Assembly: GCF_004421105.1 (NCBI RefSeq)
Contig: NZ_CP038033.1
Location: forward strand, 1,135,659 to 1,199,658
Direction: 5' to 3'
Source: Nitrosococcus wardiae
GTDB taxonomy: Bacteria; Pseudomonadota; Gammaproteobacteria; Nitrosococcales; Nitrosococcaceae
Length of the DNA stretch: 64,000 bases
The notes under the pieces were generated by a model. The model made no database searches. It worked only from the letters and a program-made list of their open reading frames with translations, and was not told where the DNA came from. The translations under genes and the position numbers were made by a program. Below, piece after piece: positions 1 to 10,558 of this stretch (position 1 is its first letter; every line of letters starts with the position of its first letter).

Positions 1-152
1 TCCAAGGGAGGGGGGGGGGCTGGGGGTGGTGGAGGGAGAATATTCAATTGGCCTATACCCAGGATCACAGTCCCATGGAGAAGAGCCGAGAGGAGCAGCG
101 CCAAGCTCAACCGGTAATTCCTGGTGGGGTTAATGAAAGCTGTGAAGGACAT
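1..152 (-). CDS. tonB: Energy transducer TonB, N-terminal part (cut by window edge)
   Basis: The reverse complement from an ATG at 152 reads an open frame to the window edge. About 15 polar residues are followed by a hydrophobic anchor (LSLALLLSALLHGTVILG, roughly residues 16-33), then the beginning of a proline-rich stretch (PPPPPAPPPP). This is the standard start of TonB: a signal-anchor helix that binds ExbB/ExbD, then a Pro-rich periplasmic spacer. TonB passes proton-motive-force energy to outer-membrane transporters. An AAAGGAAG ribosome-binding sequence precedes the ATG. The gene follows gshB by 8 bases on the same strand, and a gshB-tonB pair is common in Gammaproteobacteria. The C-terminal TonB domain lies outside the window, so the call rests on the N-terminus and context. 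Confidence 0.8.
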   Translation of the reverse strand, partial: MSFTAFINPTRNYRLSLALLLSALLHGTVILGIGQLNILPPPPPAPPPPL

Positions 153-160
153 GGCTTCCT

Positions 161-1126
161 TTAAATCCTTGCTTGTGGTTCTAGCCGGCTGGCCAAGCAA
201 TCCATTAGTTGGGCGCTGATGTTGAGACCATAAAGGGCATCCAATTCCCGGATGCAAGTGGGGCTGGTGACATTAATCTCAGTGAGATAATCGCCAATTA
301 CATCGAGGCCTACGAAGATGAGTCCCCGTGCCTTCAGGGTGGGACCCACCTGTTCACAGATCCAATAGTCTCGTGCGCTAAGGGGAATCCCCTCACCTCG
401 ACCTCCGGCGGCAAGGTTACCGCGAGTTTCCCCTGGCGCTGGGATGCGGGCGAGGGCATAGGGGATGGGTTGGCCATCCACCATTAAAATTCGTTTGTCG
501 CCCAAACGGATTTCCGGTAGGTAGCGCTGAGCCATCACCTGGCGTTGGCCCTGGTGGGTCAGGGTCTCGATAATAACCGCTAGGTTAGGATCTTCCTGAC
601 GAACCCGGAAAATAGAGGCCCCTCCCATGGTATCTAAGGGTTTGAGGATAATATCCTGTTGCTCAGCCAGAAAGTCTCGTAGTAGCGCTGCTTTGCGGGT
701 GACCAGGGTAGGAGGGCAGCATTGGGGAAACCAGGCCGTATAGAGTTTCTCATTCGCATCACGTAGGCTACTAGGTTTGTTTACTACCAGCACCCCGGCC
801 TGCTCTGCCCGCTCAAGCAGATAGGTGGTGTAGACATATTCCATGTCAAAGGGGGGATCTTTGCGCATCAGGATAACATCTAATTCGGTCAGTGATACGG
901 AGTGGGGTTGACCGAGCTGATACCAGTCAGCAGGATCGTCTTTGACCCTCAGATCTCGGAGCAGGGCATAGGCATGACCGTCCTTGAGATAGAGTTCGCT
1001 TTGTTCCATGTAGGTTAAGGTCCAGCCCCTAGACTGGGCCTCTAATAGCATTGCAAAGGTACTGTCTTTTTTGATATTGAGGGTGGCAATAGGGTCCATT
1101 ACCACACCGAGTCGAATGGTCACCAC
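161..1126 (-). CDS. gshB: Glutathione synthetase
   Basis: ATP-grasp ligase that joins glycine to gamma-glutamylcysteine, the second step of glutathione synthesis in the cytoplasm. The 321-residue protein matches the family length and carries its hallmarks: the N-terminal MDPIATLNIKKDST segment, LMRKDPPFD near residue 88, NKPSSLRDANEKL, KPLDTMGGASIF in the ATP-grasp region, ETRGNLAAGGRGE, and the C-terminal TEINVTSPTCIRE loop. The start is GTG at 1126; a GTG one codon later is equally possible, and a GGGG sequence lies just upstream. It is followed at once by tonB on the same strand and is divergent from tamA, with about 250 bases of shared upstream region. Confidence 0.97.
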   Translation of the reverse strand: MVTIRLGVVMDPIATLNIKKDSTFAMLLEAQSRGWTLTYMEQSELYLKDGHAYALLRDLRVKDDPADWYQLGQPHSVSLTELDVILMRKDPPFDMEYVYTTYLLERAEQAGVLVVNKPSSLRDANEKLYTAWFPQCCPPTLVTRKAALLRDFLAEQQDIILKPLDTMGGASIFRVRQEDPNLAVIIETLTHQGQRQVMAQRYLPEIRLGDKRILMVDGQPIPYALARIPAPGETRGNLAAGGRGEGIPLSARDYWICEQVGPTLKARGLIFVGLDVIGDYLTEINVTSPTCIRELDALYGLNISAQLMDCLASRLEPQARI

Positions 1127-1375
1127 TCATACCCCAAGTTGTTAGTCACTTAGACACTAGCTTTACCATAAAGCCATTTTAGGTCGAGACTCCTTATAAA
1201 ATAATAAGCATGGTATACCCATTATCCGTTAATATGAGCATCCCCAGGAGCCTATTTAAACCCCCTTTTCAACTTGCTTAAGTATCCCATACCTGGCGAC
1301 GATGCCCTAGGCATTTGGAATACCGATTTGGATTCTAAATCGATCAATTTTGAGAATCTAAAAATAAAGGCGGTG

Positions 1376-3109
1376 ATGTTTCAGCGGATCTTATTCGGCT
1401 TTTTACTCCTTTTCTTGGGGATCGGATCTGCTTGGTCTCAAGCCCGTCTTGAAGTAGAGGTGCAGGGTGTGGAAGGGAAAGCCCTGGAAAATGTGATGGC
1501 TTATCTTAGTATTGTCCACCACCAAGAGGACCCCCAACTGACCGAGGAGCAAATCCACCGCCTTCATGACAAAGTGGTGGATGAGGTCCAGACTGCCCTA
1601 GAAGTTTATGGTTATTACCGGCCCCAGATCCAGGCGGATTTGCAACAATATCCCGGGCAATGGCTGGCCCGTTACTGGATTGATCCGGGTCCCCGGATGA
1701 GCGTGGAGGAGGTAAATTTAAACCTTACCGGTGAGGGGAGGGATGACCCTGCTTTTCAAGCGTTACAAGAGGATTTTCCCGTTAAAAAGAAAAACCCTCT
1801 GAATCACGCCGATTATGAACAGGGGAAGGCCGCTTTGCAGCAATTAGCTGCTGAACGCGGTTATTTTCAGGCGGAGTTTACCCAGCAGAAGTTGCAGGTG
1901 AACCTTGAAGCCTATGTGGCCACCGTGGTCTTGCATTTTAGCACCGGCCCTCGCTATCGCTTTGGTCCGGTGACTTTTTCCGAGACCGTCGTCCGGCCTC
2001 AACTCTTAGCCCGCTATGTGCCTTTTGAGGAAGGGGAGCTTTATGAAAGTTCAGACCTGATTGAACTTCATACGGCTTTAGTGGACAGCAATTATTTTGC
2101 TGAGGTGGAAGTGGAACCTCAGCCCCAGCAAGCGGTGGATAAGAAAGTCCCCATAGAAGTTCGCTTACAGGCCGTGAAACGCCATCGCTACTCGGCGGGA
2201 GTCGGTTTTGGGACAGACACGGGGCCGCGAATTAATTTGGGCTGGGAAAATCGGTATGTTAACCGCCGCGGCCATCGCTTTGGTTTCGCCCTGAGAGCTT
2301 CAGGGATTCGCCAGGCTTTTGATACCAGCTATGTGATTCCTATCCGAGACCCCCGTACGGACCAATTGGCAATTGCGTCGAGCTTTGGCCGCGAATCGAC
2401 CCGCACCAGTGATAGCCGCATCGCCCAATTGGGAGTTCGTCGGGTTACGGCGCGGGGCGATTGGCGGGAAACCCTGTCTTTGAATTATCGTTGGGAGGAT
2501 TTTGAGATTGATGGGGAGTCGGGGACAGCCAAGCTGTTAATACCAGGGGTCATTTGGTTTCGGAGCCAGGCCGACGATCCTATCTATCCCCGCCGTGGCC
2601 ACCGTATCAGTTTAGAACTGCGGGGAGCGGCGCAGGAGTTGCTTTCAAATAATACCTTTTCCCAGTTTACCCTGCGGGGGAAAATGGTCCGCAGTCCGGG
2701 GTCCCGCAGTCGGGTGCTGGTGCGGGGAGCGCTGGGAATGAGCTTGGTGTCAGACTTTTCAGAACTTCCCCCCTCGGTACGGTATTTTGCCGGTGGTGAT
2801 CAGAGCGTGCGCGGCTATGCCTTCAATACCCTAGGGGCTAAAGACGACGAGGATCGGGTGGTGGGGGGAAGAAATCTTTTTGTAGGTAGCTTAGAGTATG
2901 AATATCGTTTGCTCGATAAATGGGCGGTGGCCACCTTTTATGATGCGGGAAATGCTTTTAATGATTTCTCCCTGGATTTACAGCAGGGAGCGGGAGTGGG
3001 TATCCGCTGGATTTCCCCGGTAGGGCCCATCCGGGTGGATCTCGCCTGGGCCCTTTCCAAACCTGGTACCCCTTTTCGCTTACATGTCTACTTAGGTCCT
3101 GATTTGTGA
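1376..3109 (+). CDS. tamA: Autotransporter assembly factor TamA (Omp85/BamA family)
   Basis: Outer-membrane beta-barrel that works with TamB in inserting or transporting outer-membrane components. The frame is open from 1274, but ATG 1376 is preferred: it follows AAAGGCGG and starts directly on a signal peptide (MFQRILFGFLLLFLGIGSAWSQA). The remaining ~550 residues give POTRA-type repeats (first ~240 residues) and a C-terminal Omp85 barrel. The family's conserved VRGY loop motif is seen in GGDQSVRGYAF near residue 476, and the protein ends on barrel strands (GPIRVDLAWAL). 577 residues is the usual TamA length. Its stop codon overlaps the tamB start in a GTGA arrangement, so the two are translationally coupled. 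Confidence 0.93.
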   Translation: MFQRILFGFLLLFLGIGSAWSQARLEVEVQGVEGKALENVMAYLSIVHHQEDPQLTEEQIHRLHDKVVDEVQTALEVYGYYRPQIQADLQQYPGQWLARYWIDPGPRMSVEEVNLNLTGEGRDDPAFQALQEDFPVKKKNPLNHADYEQGKAALQQLAAERGYFQAEFTQQKLQVNLEAYVATVVLHFSTGPRYRFGPVTFSETVVRPQLLARYVPFEEGELYESSDLIELHTALVDSNYFAEVEVEPQPQQAVDKKVPIEVRLQAVKRHRYSAGVGFGTDTGPRINLGWENRYVNRRGHRFGFALRASGIRQAFDTSYVIPIRDPRTDQLAIASSFGRESTRTSDSRIAQLGVRRVTARGDWRETLSLNYRWEDFEIDGESGTAKLLIPGVIWFRSQADDPIYPRRGHRISLELRGAAQELLSNNTFSQFTLRGKMVRSPGSRSRVLVRGALGMSLVSDFSELPPSVRYFAGGDQSVRGYAFNTLGAKDDEDRVVGGRNLFVGSLEYEYRLLDKWAVATFYDAGNAFNDFSLDLQQGAGVGIRWISPVGPIRVDLAWALSKPGTPFRLHVYLGPDL

Positions 3110-6100
3110 AGTTTCTGCGGTGGGTGGGCGCCCTTATCCTCTTGGTTCTGGTCCTGCTTATAGGCAGTATCGCCTACGTGGCCCAGACCGAGACGGGAAC
3201 CCAGTGGCTATTGACCCAAGTAGGGCGTATGGTGCCAGGAGAGCTGCAGACCACCCAGGTGGAGGGGCGTTTGGGAGAGGCCCTTACCCTCACTGGGCTG
3301 CGCTACCGAACCCCGGATTTTACTCTGGACATTGAGTATCTTCACTTTGCCTGGCGACCGGCAGCCTTGCTGGAGGCGACCTTTTGGGTTGAGCAGCTGC
3401 ACCTTCGGGAAGTCAGTTGGCGTCAGGAGCGCCCATCAGCGCCTAGTGCTTCGGAAGCGCCAATGACGCTTCCTGAGATACAACTCCCCTTAAAAGTGAA
3501 GGCAGAAAGCGTTCGGCTCCAGAAGCTTTCCTTACATCCATTAGGGGCGTCTCCGGTAGTGATTGACACTATGGTCCTGAGGGGGAATTTCGATAGCCAG
3601 CTCCTAGAGGTGGCCGAGCTGGGAATCTCCGCCCCCCACGGGCAACTGGCGGTGAGTGGAAAAATCGCTTTTCAGGGGGCTTATCCCCTGGATTTTGCCA
3701 TGGGATGGAAAGTCCCGACTCCTGAACTAGGGGAAGTGGTTGGCCGTGGTAAGGTGGAGGGGGATCTGCGCCAATTGACTCTTCGCCAAGAAGTTCAAAC
3801 TCCTTTTTCCCTCCAATTCCGGGGCAGATTATTTGAATTATTGGAACAGCCACACTGGGTCGCGGTCGTTGAGATTCCCGAAACCGAGTTGGAAGAGTTA
3901 TCTTCCCAGTGGCCCCCCCTACGTTTGGGGTTAAATCTTAAAGGAGCTGGCGGCCTCAACCAGTTTAAGGTACGGGGTTCTTACCAGATCCAGGAAGCCC
4001 GATTAGGCAAGCTGAGTGGCAAGCTCTCAGGGGAACAGCGGGCGATGGGACATTGGGTCTTAAATCAACTGAGCCTGCAGCAAATTGAGGGCCCTGCCCA
4101 TTTATCCTTTCGGGGGGAGGTGATGATGGCAGAGGGCCAGCCCCAACTGAGTCTGGAGGGGCAGTGGCAGGATCTAGCTTGGCCCCTGACGGGCACGGCC
4201 CAGTTCTCCAGCGATTGGGGACAATTGGCTTTAGTGGGCTCTCCCGCAGCCTACCAATTGCAGGTGAGCAGTGCCCTTGCGGGCCAGAACATCCCCACTA
4301 GCGAGTGGCATTTGGCCGGCCGAGGGGATACCACTCAGTTTGGACTGAAAAAATTACAGGGGCAGTTGTTGCAGGGGAGCGTGCGGGGCTCGGGAAGTTT
4401 TCATTGGTCTCCCGCTCTGACCTGGCAGTTGCAATTGGAGGGGAAATCTCTCAACCCCGCGGAACAATGGCCTGCATGGCCAGGGGAACTGGCCTTTAGC
4501 ACCGATACCCGTGGTACTCTTGAGGATAGCGCCCGGGCCCTCATGATCGATCTCCAAACTCTTTCCGGATCCTTGCGGGGCTATCCGGTGGCGGCCCAAG
4601 GGCAAGTCCAACTGCAAGAGACGACTTGGCGCATTGCCGATTTGAGAGTCCGCTCGGGGGATTCCCAATTTTCAATGGCGGGAACGATCAACGAGCGGGT
4701 GGCATTGGACTGGCGGTTTGCTTCCCCAGATCTTTCCCAATTGCTGCCTACCGCCCAGGGGGATTTGAAGGCCAAGGGTCATCTTCGGGGCCCACTCCAG
4801 CAACCCGCACTGACCCTTCGCCTCCAGGGAGAAAAATTGGCCTATCAAGACCTTCAGCTGGCATCGGTCGCGGCTGATGTAAATGTGGATTTACAGGGAA
4901 AGCGGTCCTCACAGCTATGGGTCGAGGCAACCGATTTTACTTTGGGAACACAGGCGCTCCGTTCCCTGGCACTCCAAGGAAGGGGCACACCGGCGCAACA
5001 TGAGCTGCGCCTGGAGGTGGTAGCCCCGGAGCGTTCCCTGGCCCTTGAGGCCCAGGGTTCCTGGAAGGAAATGGCGTGGCAAGGGCAACTTTCCAAGGCC
5101 TTGTATACGGACTCTCAAACGGGCCACTGGGAGACAGCGGCTCCCGCCTCCCTCACCCTGAGCCCCAGCCAGGTTGACCTTGCTCCCTGGTGCTGGCAGC
5201 AACAGCGTGCTCAGCTTTGCCTAGGAGGGCATTGGCAGCAGGGAGGCGTTTGGCAAGCTAGGCTTCGTATGGCGGACTTTTCTTTAGCGGTATTGGCGCC
5301 TCTTTTGCCGGAAAAAACCACGTTAGAAGGGACCATTGCCGGTGAGGCTAGAGTGCAAGGAGAGGCCCATCAATTAGCTCAAGCCCAGCTGCAACTCAAC
5401 GCTTCCGCGGGCCAGTTGGCCCAAGTGACGCCAGAGGGACAGATCCTGCGTTTTGCCCATGAGGGGGGACAAGTTAAGCTTCGCCTGGAAGAGGAAGGCG
5501 GGGCAGGAAGTTTCCAGTTGCTTTTGGCAGAACCCAGTGCCGCGTTGGTTCAGGCTTCCCTGCGTTTGCCTCCCGCCCCTTGGGATCTAACGGCCCTAGG
5601 CCAACTGCCCTTGGCAGGTCAGATTTCAGCCGCTTTCGATGACCTCGCTTTTGTCGCGCTGTTGCTGCCGGAATTGGAGGCAGTTCAGGGACAATTGCGG
5701 GTAGATCTGGATTTGGGGGGGCGGGTGGCTGCCCCCCAGCTTCGTGGGCAAGTGGTGCTGCAAGAAGGGAGTGCCCAAGTGGTTCCTCTGGGCTTGGCAT
5801 TGACGGGAATCCGGCTGCGGGTAGAGGCCAGTGGGCAGGACAGGGTAACGTTTGCAGGGGAGGTCCATTCCGGTGAGGGGCAACTGGCTTTCAATGGCCA
5901 GGTTCGCCTGGATCCGGCAGCAGGTTGGCCCGCCAGGGTGACGGTGGCAGGGGAGCGCTTTGAAGCCATGCGAACCGCTGAAATCCGAGTATTGATTTCG
6001 CCCCAGTTGGAGATAAGGGTGGCGGCAGAGGGTATTCGGGTGGAAGGGGAAGTTGCGGTCCCTGAGGCGACCTTAGAAATTACGGATATCAAGCGAAGGG

Positions 6101-6870
6101 GAGGAGTGCCGGTCTCTAAGGATGTGGTGATGGTCTCCCAGGAAAAGGAAGCTGAAGCCAAGGCTCTCCCCATCTATGCCCGGGTTAGAATTACCTTGGG
6201 GGATAACGTCTCGGTGCAGGCCTTTGGCTTTAAAGGGCAGGTAGCAGGCAATCTATTAGTGACCGAGACTCCGGGGAAAGTTACCACGGGAAATGGTGAA
6301 TTGCGGGTGGTGGAGGGCCAGTATAAGGCCTATGGACAGCAACTGGATATTCAGCAGGGGCGGGTGATTTTTGCTGGGCCTATAAATAATCCTCGGCTAA
6401 ATGTGAAAGCGGTGCGCCAGATCGGTGACGTGATTGCTGGAGTTCGGATTCAGGGTTTGGCGAATGCCCCGGTGCTGACTTTATTTTCCGAGCCGACCAT
6501 GAATGAGGATAATATTTTGGCCTATCTACTTCTGGGACGGCCCTTGGCCACCGCTTCCGGTGATGAAGGCAGTTTATTGGCCAAAGCTGCGACTTCTCTT
6601 GGCCTGTCTGGCGGCAATCTTTTAGCCAAACGAATTGGGGAAACCTTTGGCTTGGAGGAAGTAGGGATTGAAGCCAAAGGGGAGACCCAGAGCCAGGCAT
6701 TGGTGCTAGGTAAACACCTTTCACCGCGTCTTTATATTGGTTATGGAATCGGGATATTTGAACGCTTTAGTGCTTTTCAGATGCGCTATACCTTGAGCGA
6801 GCACTGGAGCTTACAAGCCGAGACTGGCCTTGAAAGCGGTGTCGATCTGTTTTACAACTTGGAGCGCTAG
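3106..6870 (+). CDS. tamB: Translocation/assembly module protein TamB
   Basis: 1254-residue inner-membrane-anchored, AsmA-like protein that spans the periplasm and partners TamA; the TamB/YhdP group is now linked to lipid transport to the outer membrane. There is one N-terminal membrane helix (about residues 6-26, ALILLVLVLLIGSIAYVA), then a very long low-complexity beta-rich region, then the conserved C-terminal TamB (DUF490) domain over the last ~350 residues. That domain includes ILAYLLLGRPL and the terminal GIGIFERFSAFQMRY...YNLER block. The GTG start at 3106 overlaps the tamA stop by four bases. The length is typical. Confidence 0.94.
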   Translation: MKFLRWVGALILLVLVLLIGSIAYVAQTETGTQWLLTQVGRMVPGELQTTQVEGRLGEALTLTGLRYRTPDFTLDIEYLHFAWRPAALLEATFWVEQLHLREVSWRQERPSAPSASEAPMTLPEIQLPLKVKAESVRLQKLSLHPLGASPVVIDTMVLRGNFDSQLLEVAELGISAPHGQLAVSGKIAFQGAYPLDFAMGWKVPTPELGEVVGRGKVEGDLRQLTLRQEVQTPFSLQFRGRLFELLEQPHWVAVVEIPETELEELSSQWPPLRLGLNLKGAGGLNQFKVRGSYQIQEARLGKLSGKLSGEQRAMGHWVLNQLSLQQIEGPAHLSFRGEVMMAEGQPQLSLEGQWQDLAWPLTGTAQFSSDWGQLALVGSPAAYQLQVSSALAGQNIPTSEWHLAGRGDTTQFGLKKLQGQLLQGSVRGSGSFHWSPALTWQLQLEGKSLNPAEQWPAWPGELAFSTDTRGTLEDSARALMIDLQTLSGSLRGYPVAAQGQVQLQETTWRIADLRVRSGDSQFSMAGTINERVALDWRFASPDLSQLLPTAQGDLKAKGHLRGPLQQPALTLRLQGEKLAYQDLQLASVAADVNVDLQGKRSSQLWVEATDFTLGTQALRSLALQGRGTPAQHELRLEVVAPERSLALEAQGSWKEMAWQGQLSKALYTDSQTGHWETAAPASLTLSPSQVDLAPWCWQQQRAQLCLGGHWQQGGVWQARLRMADFSLAVLAPLLPEKTTLEGTIAGEARVQGEAHQLAQAQLQLNASAGQLAQVTPEGQILRFAHEGGQVKLRLEEEGGAGSFQLLLAEPSAALVQASLRLPPAPWDLTALGQLPLAGQISAAFDDLAFVALLLPELEAVQGQLRVDLDLGGRVAAPQLRGQVVLQEGSAQVVPLGLALTGIRLRVEASGQDRVTFAGEVHSGEGQLAFNGQVRLDPAAGWPARVTVAGERFEAMRTAEIRVLISPQLEIRVAAEGIRVEGEVAVPEATLEITDIKRRGGVPVSKDVVMVSQEKEAEAKALPIYARVRITLGDNVSVQAFGFKGQVAGNLLVTETPGKVTTGNGELRVVEGQYKAYGQQLDIQQGRVIFAGPINNPRLNVKAVRQIGDVIAGVRIQGLANAPVLTLFSEPTMNEDNILAYLLLGRPLATASGDEGSLLAKAATSLGLSGGNLLAKRIGETFGLEEVGIEAKGETQSQALVLGKHLSPRLYIGYGIGIFERFSAFQMRYTLSEHWSLQAETGLESGVDLFYNLER

Positions 6871-6978
6871 GAAGGGGAGAGCTATCATGCTCTTGCAAGA
6901 ATGACGGGTTATCTTCCTAAGCATTGGAATGTCCCTGCGCAGTATACTTTAGACCTTGGAAAAAGGAGAGGAAATCTT

Positions 6979-7923
6979 TTGATCAGCAAGCCCCGCCATG
7001 TTGCAGCAACCATGCCTGCAACTTTTCAGGAACTCATCTTGCGGCTGCAACAATATTGGGCTGAGCAGGGGTGTGTGCTTCTCCAGCCCTACGACATGGA
7101 GGTGGGCGCAGGGACCTTTCACCCCGGCACTTTTCTGCGCGCCATCGGCCCTGAGCCCTGGAGTGCCGCCTATGTCCAGCCTTCGCGCCGGCCCACGGAT
7201 GGGCGTTATGGGAATAATCCTAACCGGCTCCAGCATTATTACCAATACCAAGTGGTGCTCAAACCGGCGCCTCTAGAAATCCAAGAACTTTATTTAGGAT
7301 CCCTGCAGATGTTGGGGATATCCCCCCTGGTGCATGATATCCGCTTTGTGGAAGACAACTGGGAATCCCCTACCCTGGGTGCCTGGGGACTGGGTTGGGA
7401 GGTGTGGCTGAATGGTATGGAAATTACCCAATTTACCTATTTTCAGCAGGTGGGAGGATTGGAATGCCGACCCGTCACCGGCGAAATTACCTATGGCCTA
7501 GAGCGGATTGCCATGTATTTACAGGGTGTTAGTAGCGTCTTCGATTTAATTTGGACGGATGGTCCTTTAGGGCGCATTACTTATGGAGATGTCTTTCACC
7601 AGAATGAGGTGGAGATGTCCACCTACAATTTTGAGCAAGCCGACACGGAAAGTTTATTTGCTTGGTTCACCAGTTGCGAGGCTGAAAGCAAGCGCTTGAT
7701 TGCAGCCGGCTTGCCCTTGCCTGCCTATGAAATGGTCTTGAAAGCTTCCCATACCTTTAATCTTCTGGATGCCCGTCATGCCATTTCGGTCACGGAGCGC
7801 CAGCGTTATATTTTGCGAGTCCGGGCCCTGGCGCGGGCGGTAGCCGAGGCTTACCTGGCGCGGCGGGAAGCTTTGGGATTTCCCATGTTGGCGGGAGTCA
7901 GCAAGGAGGCGGCCTGTGCTTGA
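6979..7923 (+). CDS. glyQ: Glycyl-tRNA synthetase alpha subunit
   Basis: Catalytic class-II aminoacyl-tRNA synthetase subunit of the bacterial alpha2-beta2 glycine enzyme. Family blocks are present almost unchanged: [73 protein letters not shown] and the C-terminal [13 protein letters not shown]. The frame is open from 6901, but homologues begin only a few residues before PATFQEL. TTG 6979 has an AAAAGGAGAG sequence just upstream and gives a 314-residue protein; ATG 7012 is the alternative. It overlaps glyS by 8 bases. Confidence 0.95.
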   Translation: MISKPRHVAATMPATFQELILRLQQYWAEQGCVLLQPYDMEVGAGTFHPGTFLRAIGPEPWSAAYVQPSRRPTDGRYGNNPNRLQHYYQYQVVLKPAPLEIQELYLGSLQMLGISPLVHDIRFVEDNWESPTLGAWGLGWEVWLNGMEITQFTYFQQVGGLECRPVTGEITYGLERIAMYLQGVSSVFDLIWTDGPLGRITYGDVFHQNEVEMSTYNFEQADTESLFAWFTSCEAESKRLIAAGLPLPAYEMVLKASHTFNLLDARHAISVTERQRYILRVRALARAVAEAYLARREALGFPMLAGVSKEAACA

Positions 7924-9991
7924 AACCCGGGATCTGTTGATCGAAATTGGTACCGAAGAACTGCCCCCTAAAGCCCTGCGTAAATTGTCCGAGAGCTTAA
8001 CCCAAGAACTCGGCCAAAGGTTGCAGGCGGCAGGGTTAGCCTATGGGAGTCTGACAGGCTATGGCGCGCCGCGACGCTTGGCGGTGTGGGTGCAGGAGTT
8101 AACTGTTTCCCAACCCGATCGGGTGCTGGAGCGTCGCGGGCCGGCACTGACAGCGGCTTTTGATGAAGAGGGCAGAGCGACTGCTGCGGCCCAGGGTTTT
8201 GCCCGCAGTTGTGGTGTGCCGGTGGATGAGCTAGAGAGCCTAGAGAGCGAGAAGGGGGCTTGGTTGGTGTATCGGCAGCGGCAGCAGGGGGCGCCCACCC
8301 GGGAATTGCTGCCGGATATTCTGGCTCAGTCCCTCCAGGCCTTGCCCATTCCCAAGCGCATGCGCTGGAATAACCTCCCGGTAGAGTTTATCCGCCCCGT
8401 CCATTGGTTAGTGCTCCTTTTTGGGGATGAAACTATTCCTGCGGAGCTGTTGGGGGTTCAAGCTAACCGGGAGACTCGGGGTCATCGTTTTCATCATCCC
8501 GCACCCCTCTATCTGGCGGAACCTGCCGCCTACGGGCCGCTGTTGGAGACCGAAGGCAAGGTGCTTGCTGACTTTTTTGTCCGCCGTGAGGCCATCTATG
8601 CCCAGGTGGTGGAGGCGGCCAAGCAATTAGACGGGGATGCCCTGGTGGAGGAAGCTTTGCTGGATGAAGTCACCGGTTTGGTTGAATGGCCGGTGGCCCT
8701 GGCGGGCCGATTTGAGCCGGACTTTCTCCAGTTGCCGGAAGAGGTTCTCATCGCCACGATGCAAGACCATCAGAAGTATTTTCCGGTGCGGGATGGTCAA
8801 GGGCGTTTGATGCCCTATTTTATTACCGTGTGCAATATCGAAAGCGAACAGCCAGAGGCGGTGGTGGAAGGCAATGAGCGAGTGATTCGGCCCCGTCTTG
8901 CTGATGCGGCTTTTTTCTATGCCACTGATCGCAAGGAGTCCCTCGCCAGCCGCTGCGGGAAACTTAAAAAAATCACTTTCCAGGAGAAGCTAGGTAGCGT
9001 TTTTGAAAGGACTGAGCGGCTGGCACAACTTGCCCGGAGCATTGCTATCAGTATGGGTGGTAATGGGGATTGGGCGGAGCGTGCTGGGCTGTTGTCGAAG
9101 TGCGATCTGGTCACCGAGATGGTCACCGAATTCCCGGAACTACAAGGAATCATGGGCCGTTATTATGCTCTCCGGGATAATGAATCGGGGGAAGTGGCGG
9201 AGGCGCTTCGGGAGCAATATTTGCCCCGCTTTGCAGGTGATAGGCTGCCAGGGACCCCCACGGGTCAGGCGCTCAGTTTGGCGGATCGCTTGGACACCTT
9301 GGTGGGATTATTTGGTATTGGGGAACCGCCAAGTGGTGATAAGGACCCCTATGGTCTACGCCGGGCTGCTTTGGGCGTATTGCGTATTATTATCGAAGCT
9401 GAGCTTGGGCTGGATCTTCGTCTTTTACTGGAGAGGGGCTGTCAGGCCTATGGGGGTCGTCTGACGGAAAGCAATACCGCAGCTCAAGTTCATGATTACT
9501 TGCTAGAGCGCCTTCGGGGTTACTATTTGGAAGCCGGTTTCCGGCCCGATGAAATCGAAGCAGTTTTGGTTTTAAAGCCGGGACAGCCCTGGGATTTTGA
9601 TCGCCGCCTCAAGGGAGTCGCCTCTTTTCGTGAACTTCCCGAGGCGGAATCCTTATCGGCCGCTAATAAGCGGATCCGCAACATTCTCCGCAAGAGCGAG
9701 GAGAAGATTCCGCCCCAGGTGGAACCTGAACTGCTGCAAGATCCCGCAGAGCGAGCCCTGGCCACCCAAATGTACGATCTGGAACAGGAAGTGTCGCCTT
9801 TGTTGGAGAGGCAGGATTACCAGGCTGCATTAAGGGCCTTGGCAAGTTTACGGGGGGCGGTAGACCGATTTTTTGACGAAGTGATGGTCATGGTCGAAGA
9901 CCCCACCCTGCGGGCTAACCGTTTAGCCTTGTTGGATCGCTTACAAACTTTATTCCTCCGGGTGGCGGATATCTCCCGATTGCAGAACTAA
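7916..9991 (+). CDS. glyS: Glycyl-tRNA synthetase beta subunit
   Basis: 691-residue tRNA-recognition subunit that pairs with GlyQ. The N-terminus ([18 protein letters not shown]) and later blocks ([57 protein letters not shown]-like [35 protein letters not shown]) are diagnostic, and the length is standard. The start is GTG 7916, inside the end of glyQ and preceded by AAGGAGGCGG, so the two subunits are translationally coupled. gmhB follows 27 bases later. Confidence 0.97.
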   Translation: MLETRDLLIEIGTEELPPKALRKLSESLTQELGQRLQAAGLAYGSLTGYGAPRRLAVWVQELTVSQPDRVLERRGPALTAAFDEEGRATAAAQGFARSCGVPVDELESLESEKGAWLVYRQRQQGAPTRELLPDILAQSLQALPIPKRMRWNNLPVEFIRPVHWLVLLFGDETIPAELLGVQANRETRGHRFHHPAPLYLAEPAAYGPLLETEGKVLADFFVRREAIYAQVVEAAKQLDGDALVEEALLDEVTGLVEWPVALAGRFEPDFLQLPEEVLIATMQDHQKYFPVRDGQGRLMPYFITVCNIESEQPEAVVEGNERVIRPRLADAAFFYATDRKESLASRCGKLKKITFQEKLGSVFERTERLAQLARSIAISMGGNGDWAERAGLLSKCDLVTEMVTEFPELQGIMGRYYALRDNESGEVAEALREQYLPRFAGDRLPGTPTGQALSLADRLDTLVGLFGIGEPPSGDKDPYGLRRAALGVLRIIIEAELGLDLRLLLERGCQAYGGRLTESNTAAQVHDYLLERLRGYYLEAGFRPDEIEAVLVLKPGQPWDFDRRLKGVASFRELPEAESLSAANKRIRNILRKSEEKIPPQVEPELLQDPAERALATQMYDLEQEVSPLLERQDYQAALRALASLRGAVDRFFDEVMVMVEDPTLRANRLALLDRLQTLFLRVADISRLQN

Positions 9992-10018
9992 AGCGGACTA
10001 GGAAGAAGGAGAATAGCC

Positions 10019-10558
10019 ATGCGCCTAGTTATTTTGGACCGGGATGGGGTCATTAACGAAGATTCTGATGCCTATATCAAATGCCCAGCTGAATGGATAC
10101 CGCTTCCCCGCAGTTTAGAAGCCATCGCCCGGCTCAATCAGGCAGGGTATCGAATTGTGGTCGCTACCAACCAATCGGGGGTAGGGCGAGGGCTTTTGGA
10201 TGTGCCCACGCTCAATCGGATCCATAGCAAAATGCACCACCTGTTAGCACAAATGGGGGGAGGAGTAGAAGCTATTTTGTTTTGCCCCCATACCCCCGAC
10301 GATAATTGCAACTGCCGTAAACCTCGTCCAGGTTTGTTCCAGGAACTTGCCAGGCGTCTGCGTATTCAGTTAGAAGGCGTGCCGGCAATTGGGGATTCTT
10401 TGCGGGATCTGCAAGCGGCCCAAGCCGCTGGGGCCAAACCTTTGTTAGTGCGTACCGGTAAAGGCGAGATGACGGCGAAAAGTCCTAATTTACCCCCCGG
10501 GGTGGAGGTTTATGATGATCTATCTTCAGTGGTTGATGCGTTGTTAAAACATGGATAG
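10019..10558 (+). CDS. gmhB: D-glycero-beta-D-manno-heptose 1,7-bisphosphate 7-phosphatase
   Basis: HAD-superfamily phosphatase acting in ADP-heptose synthesis for the LPS inner core. Visible motifs are the DxD nucleophile site (LDRDGVIN, residues 6-13), the second HAD motif ATNQSGVGRG, the zinc-binding Cys/His loop CPHTPDDNCNCRKPRPG and the acidic motif GDSLRDLQAA. The 179-residue length fits. ATG 10019 follows AAGGAG. The gene lies between glyS and an acyltransferase and overlaps the latter by 8 bases. A glyQ-glyS-gmhB-plsC order is common in Gammaproteobacteria. Confidence 0.95.
   Translation: MRLVILDRDGVINEDSDAYIKCPAEWIPLPRSLEAIARLNQAGYRIVVATNQSGVGRGLLDVPTLNRIHSKMHHLLAQMGGGVEAILFCPHTPDDNCNCRKPRPGLFQELARRLRIQLEGVPAIGDSLRDLQAAQAAGAKPLLVRTGKGEMTAKSPNLPPGVEVYDDLSSVVDALLKHG

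Noticed and set aside
209-487. Plus-strand frame opposite gshB
   Set aside because: Antisense shadow of the well-supported gshB gene, no ribosome-binding site.
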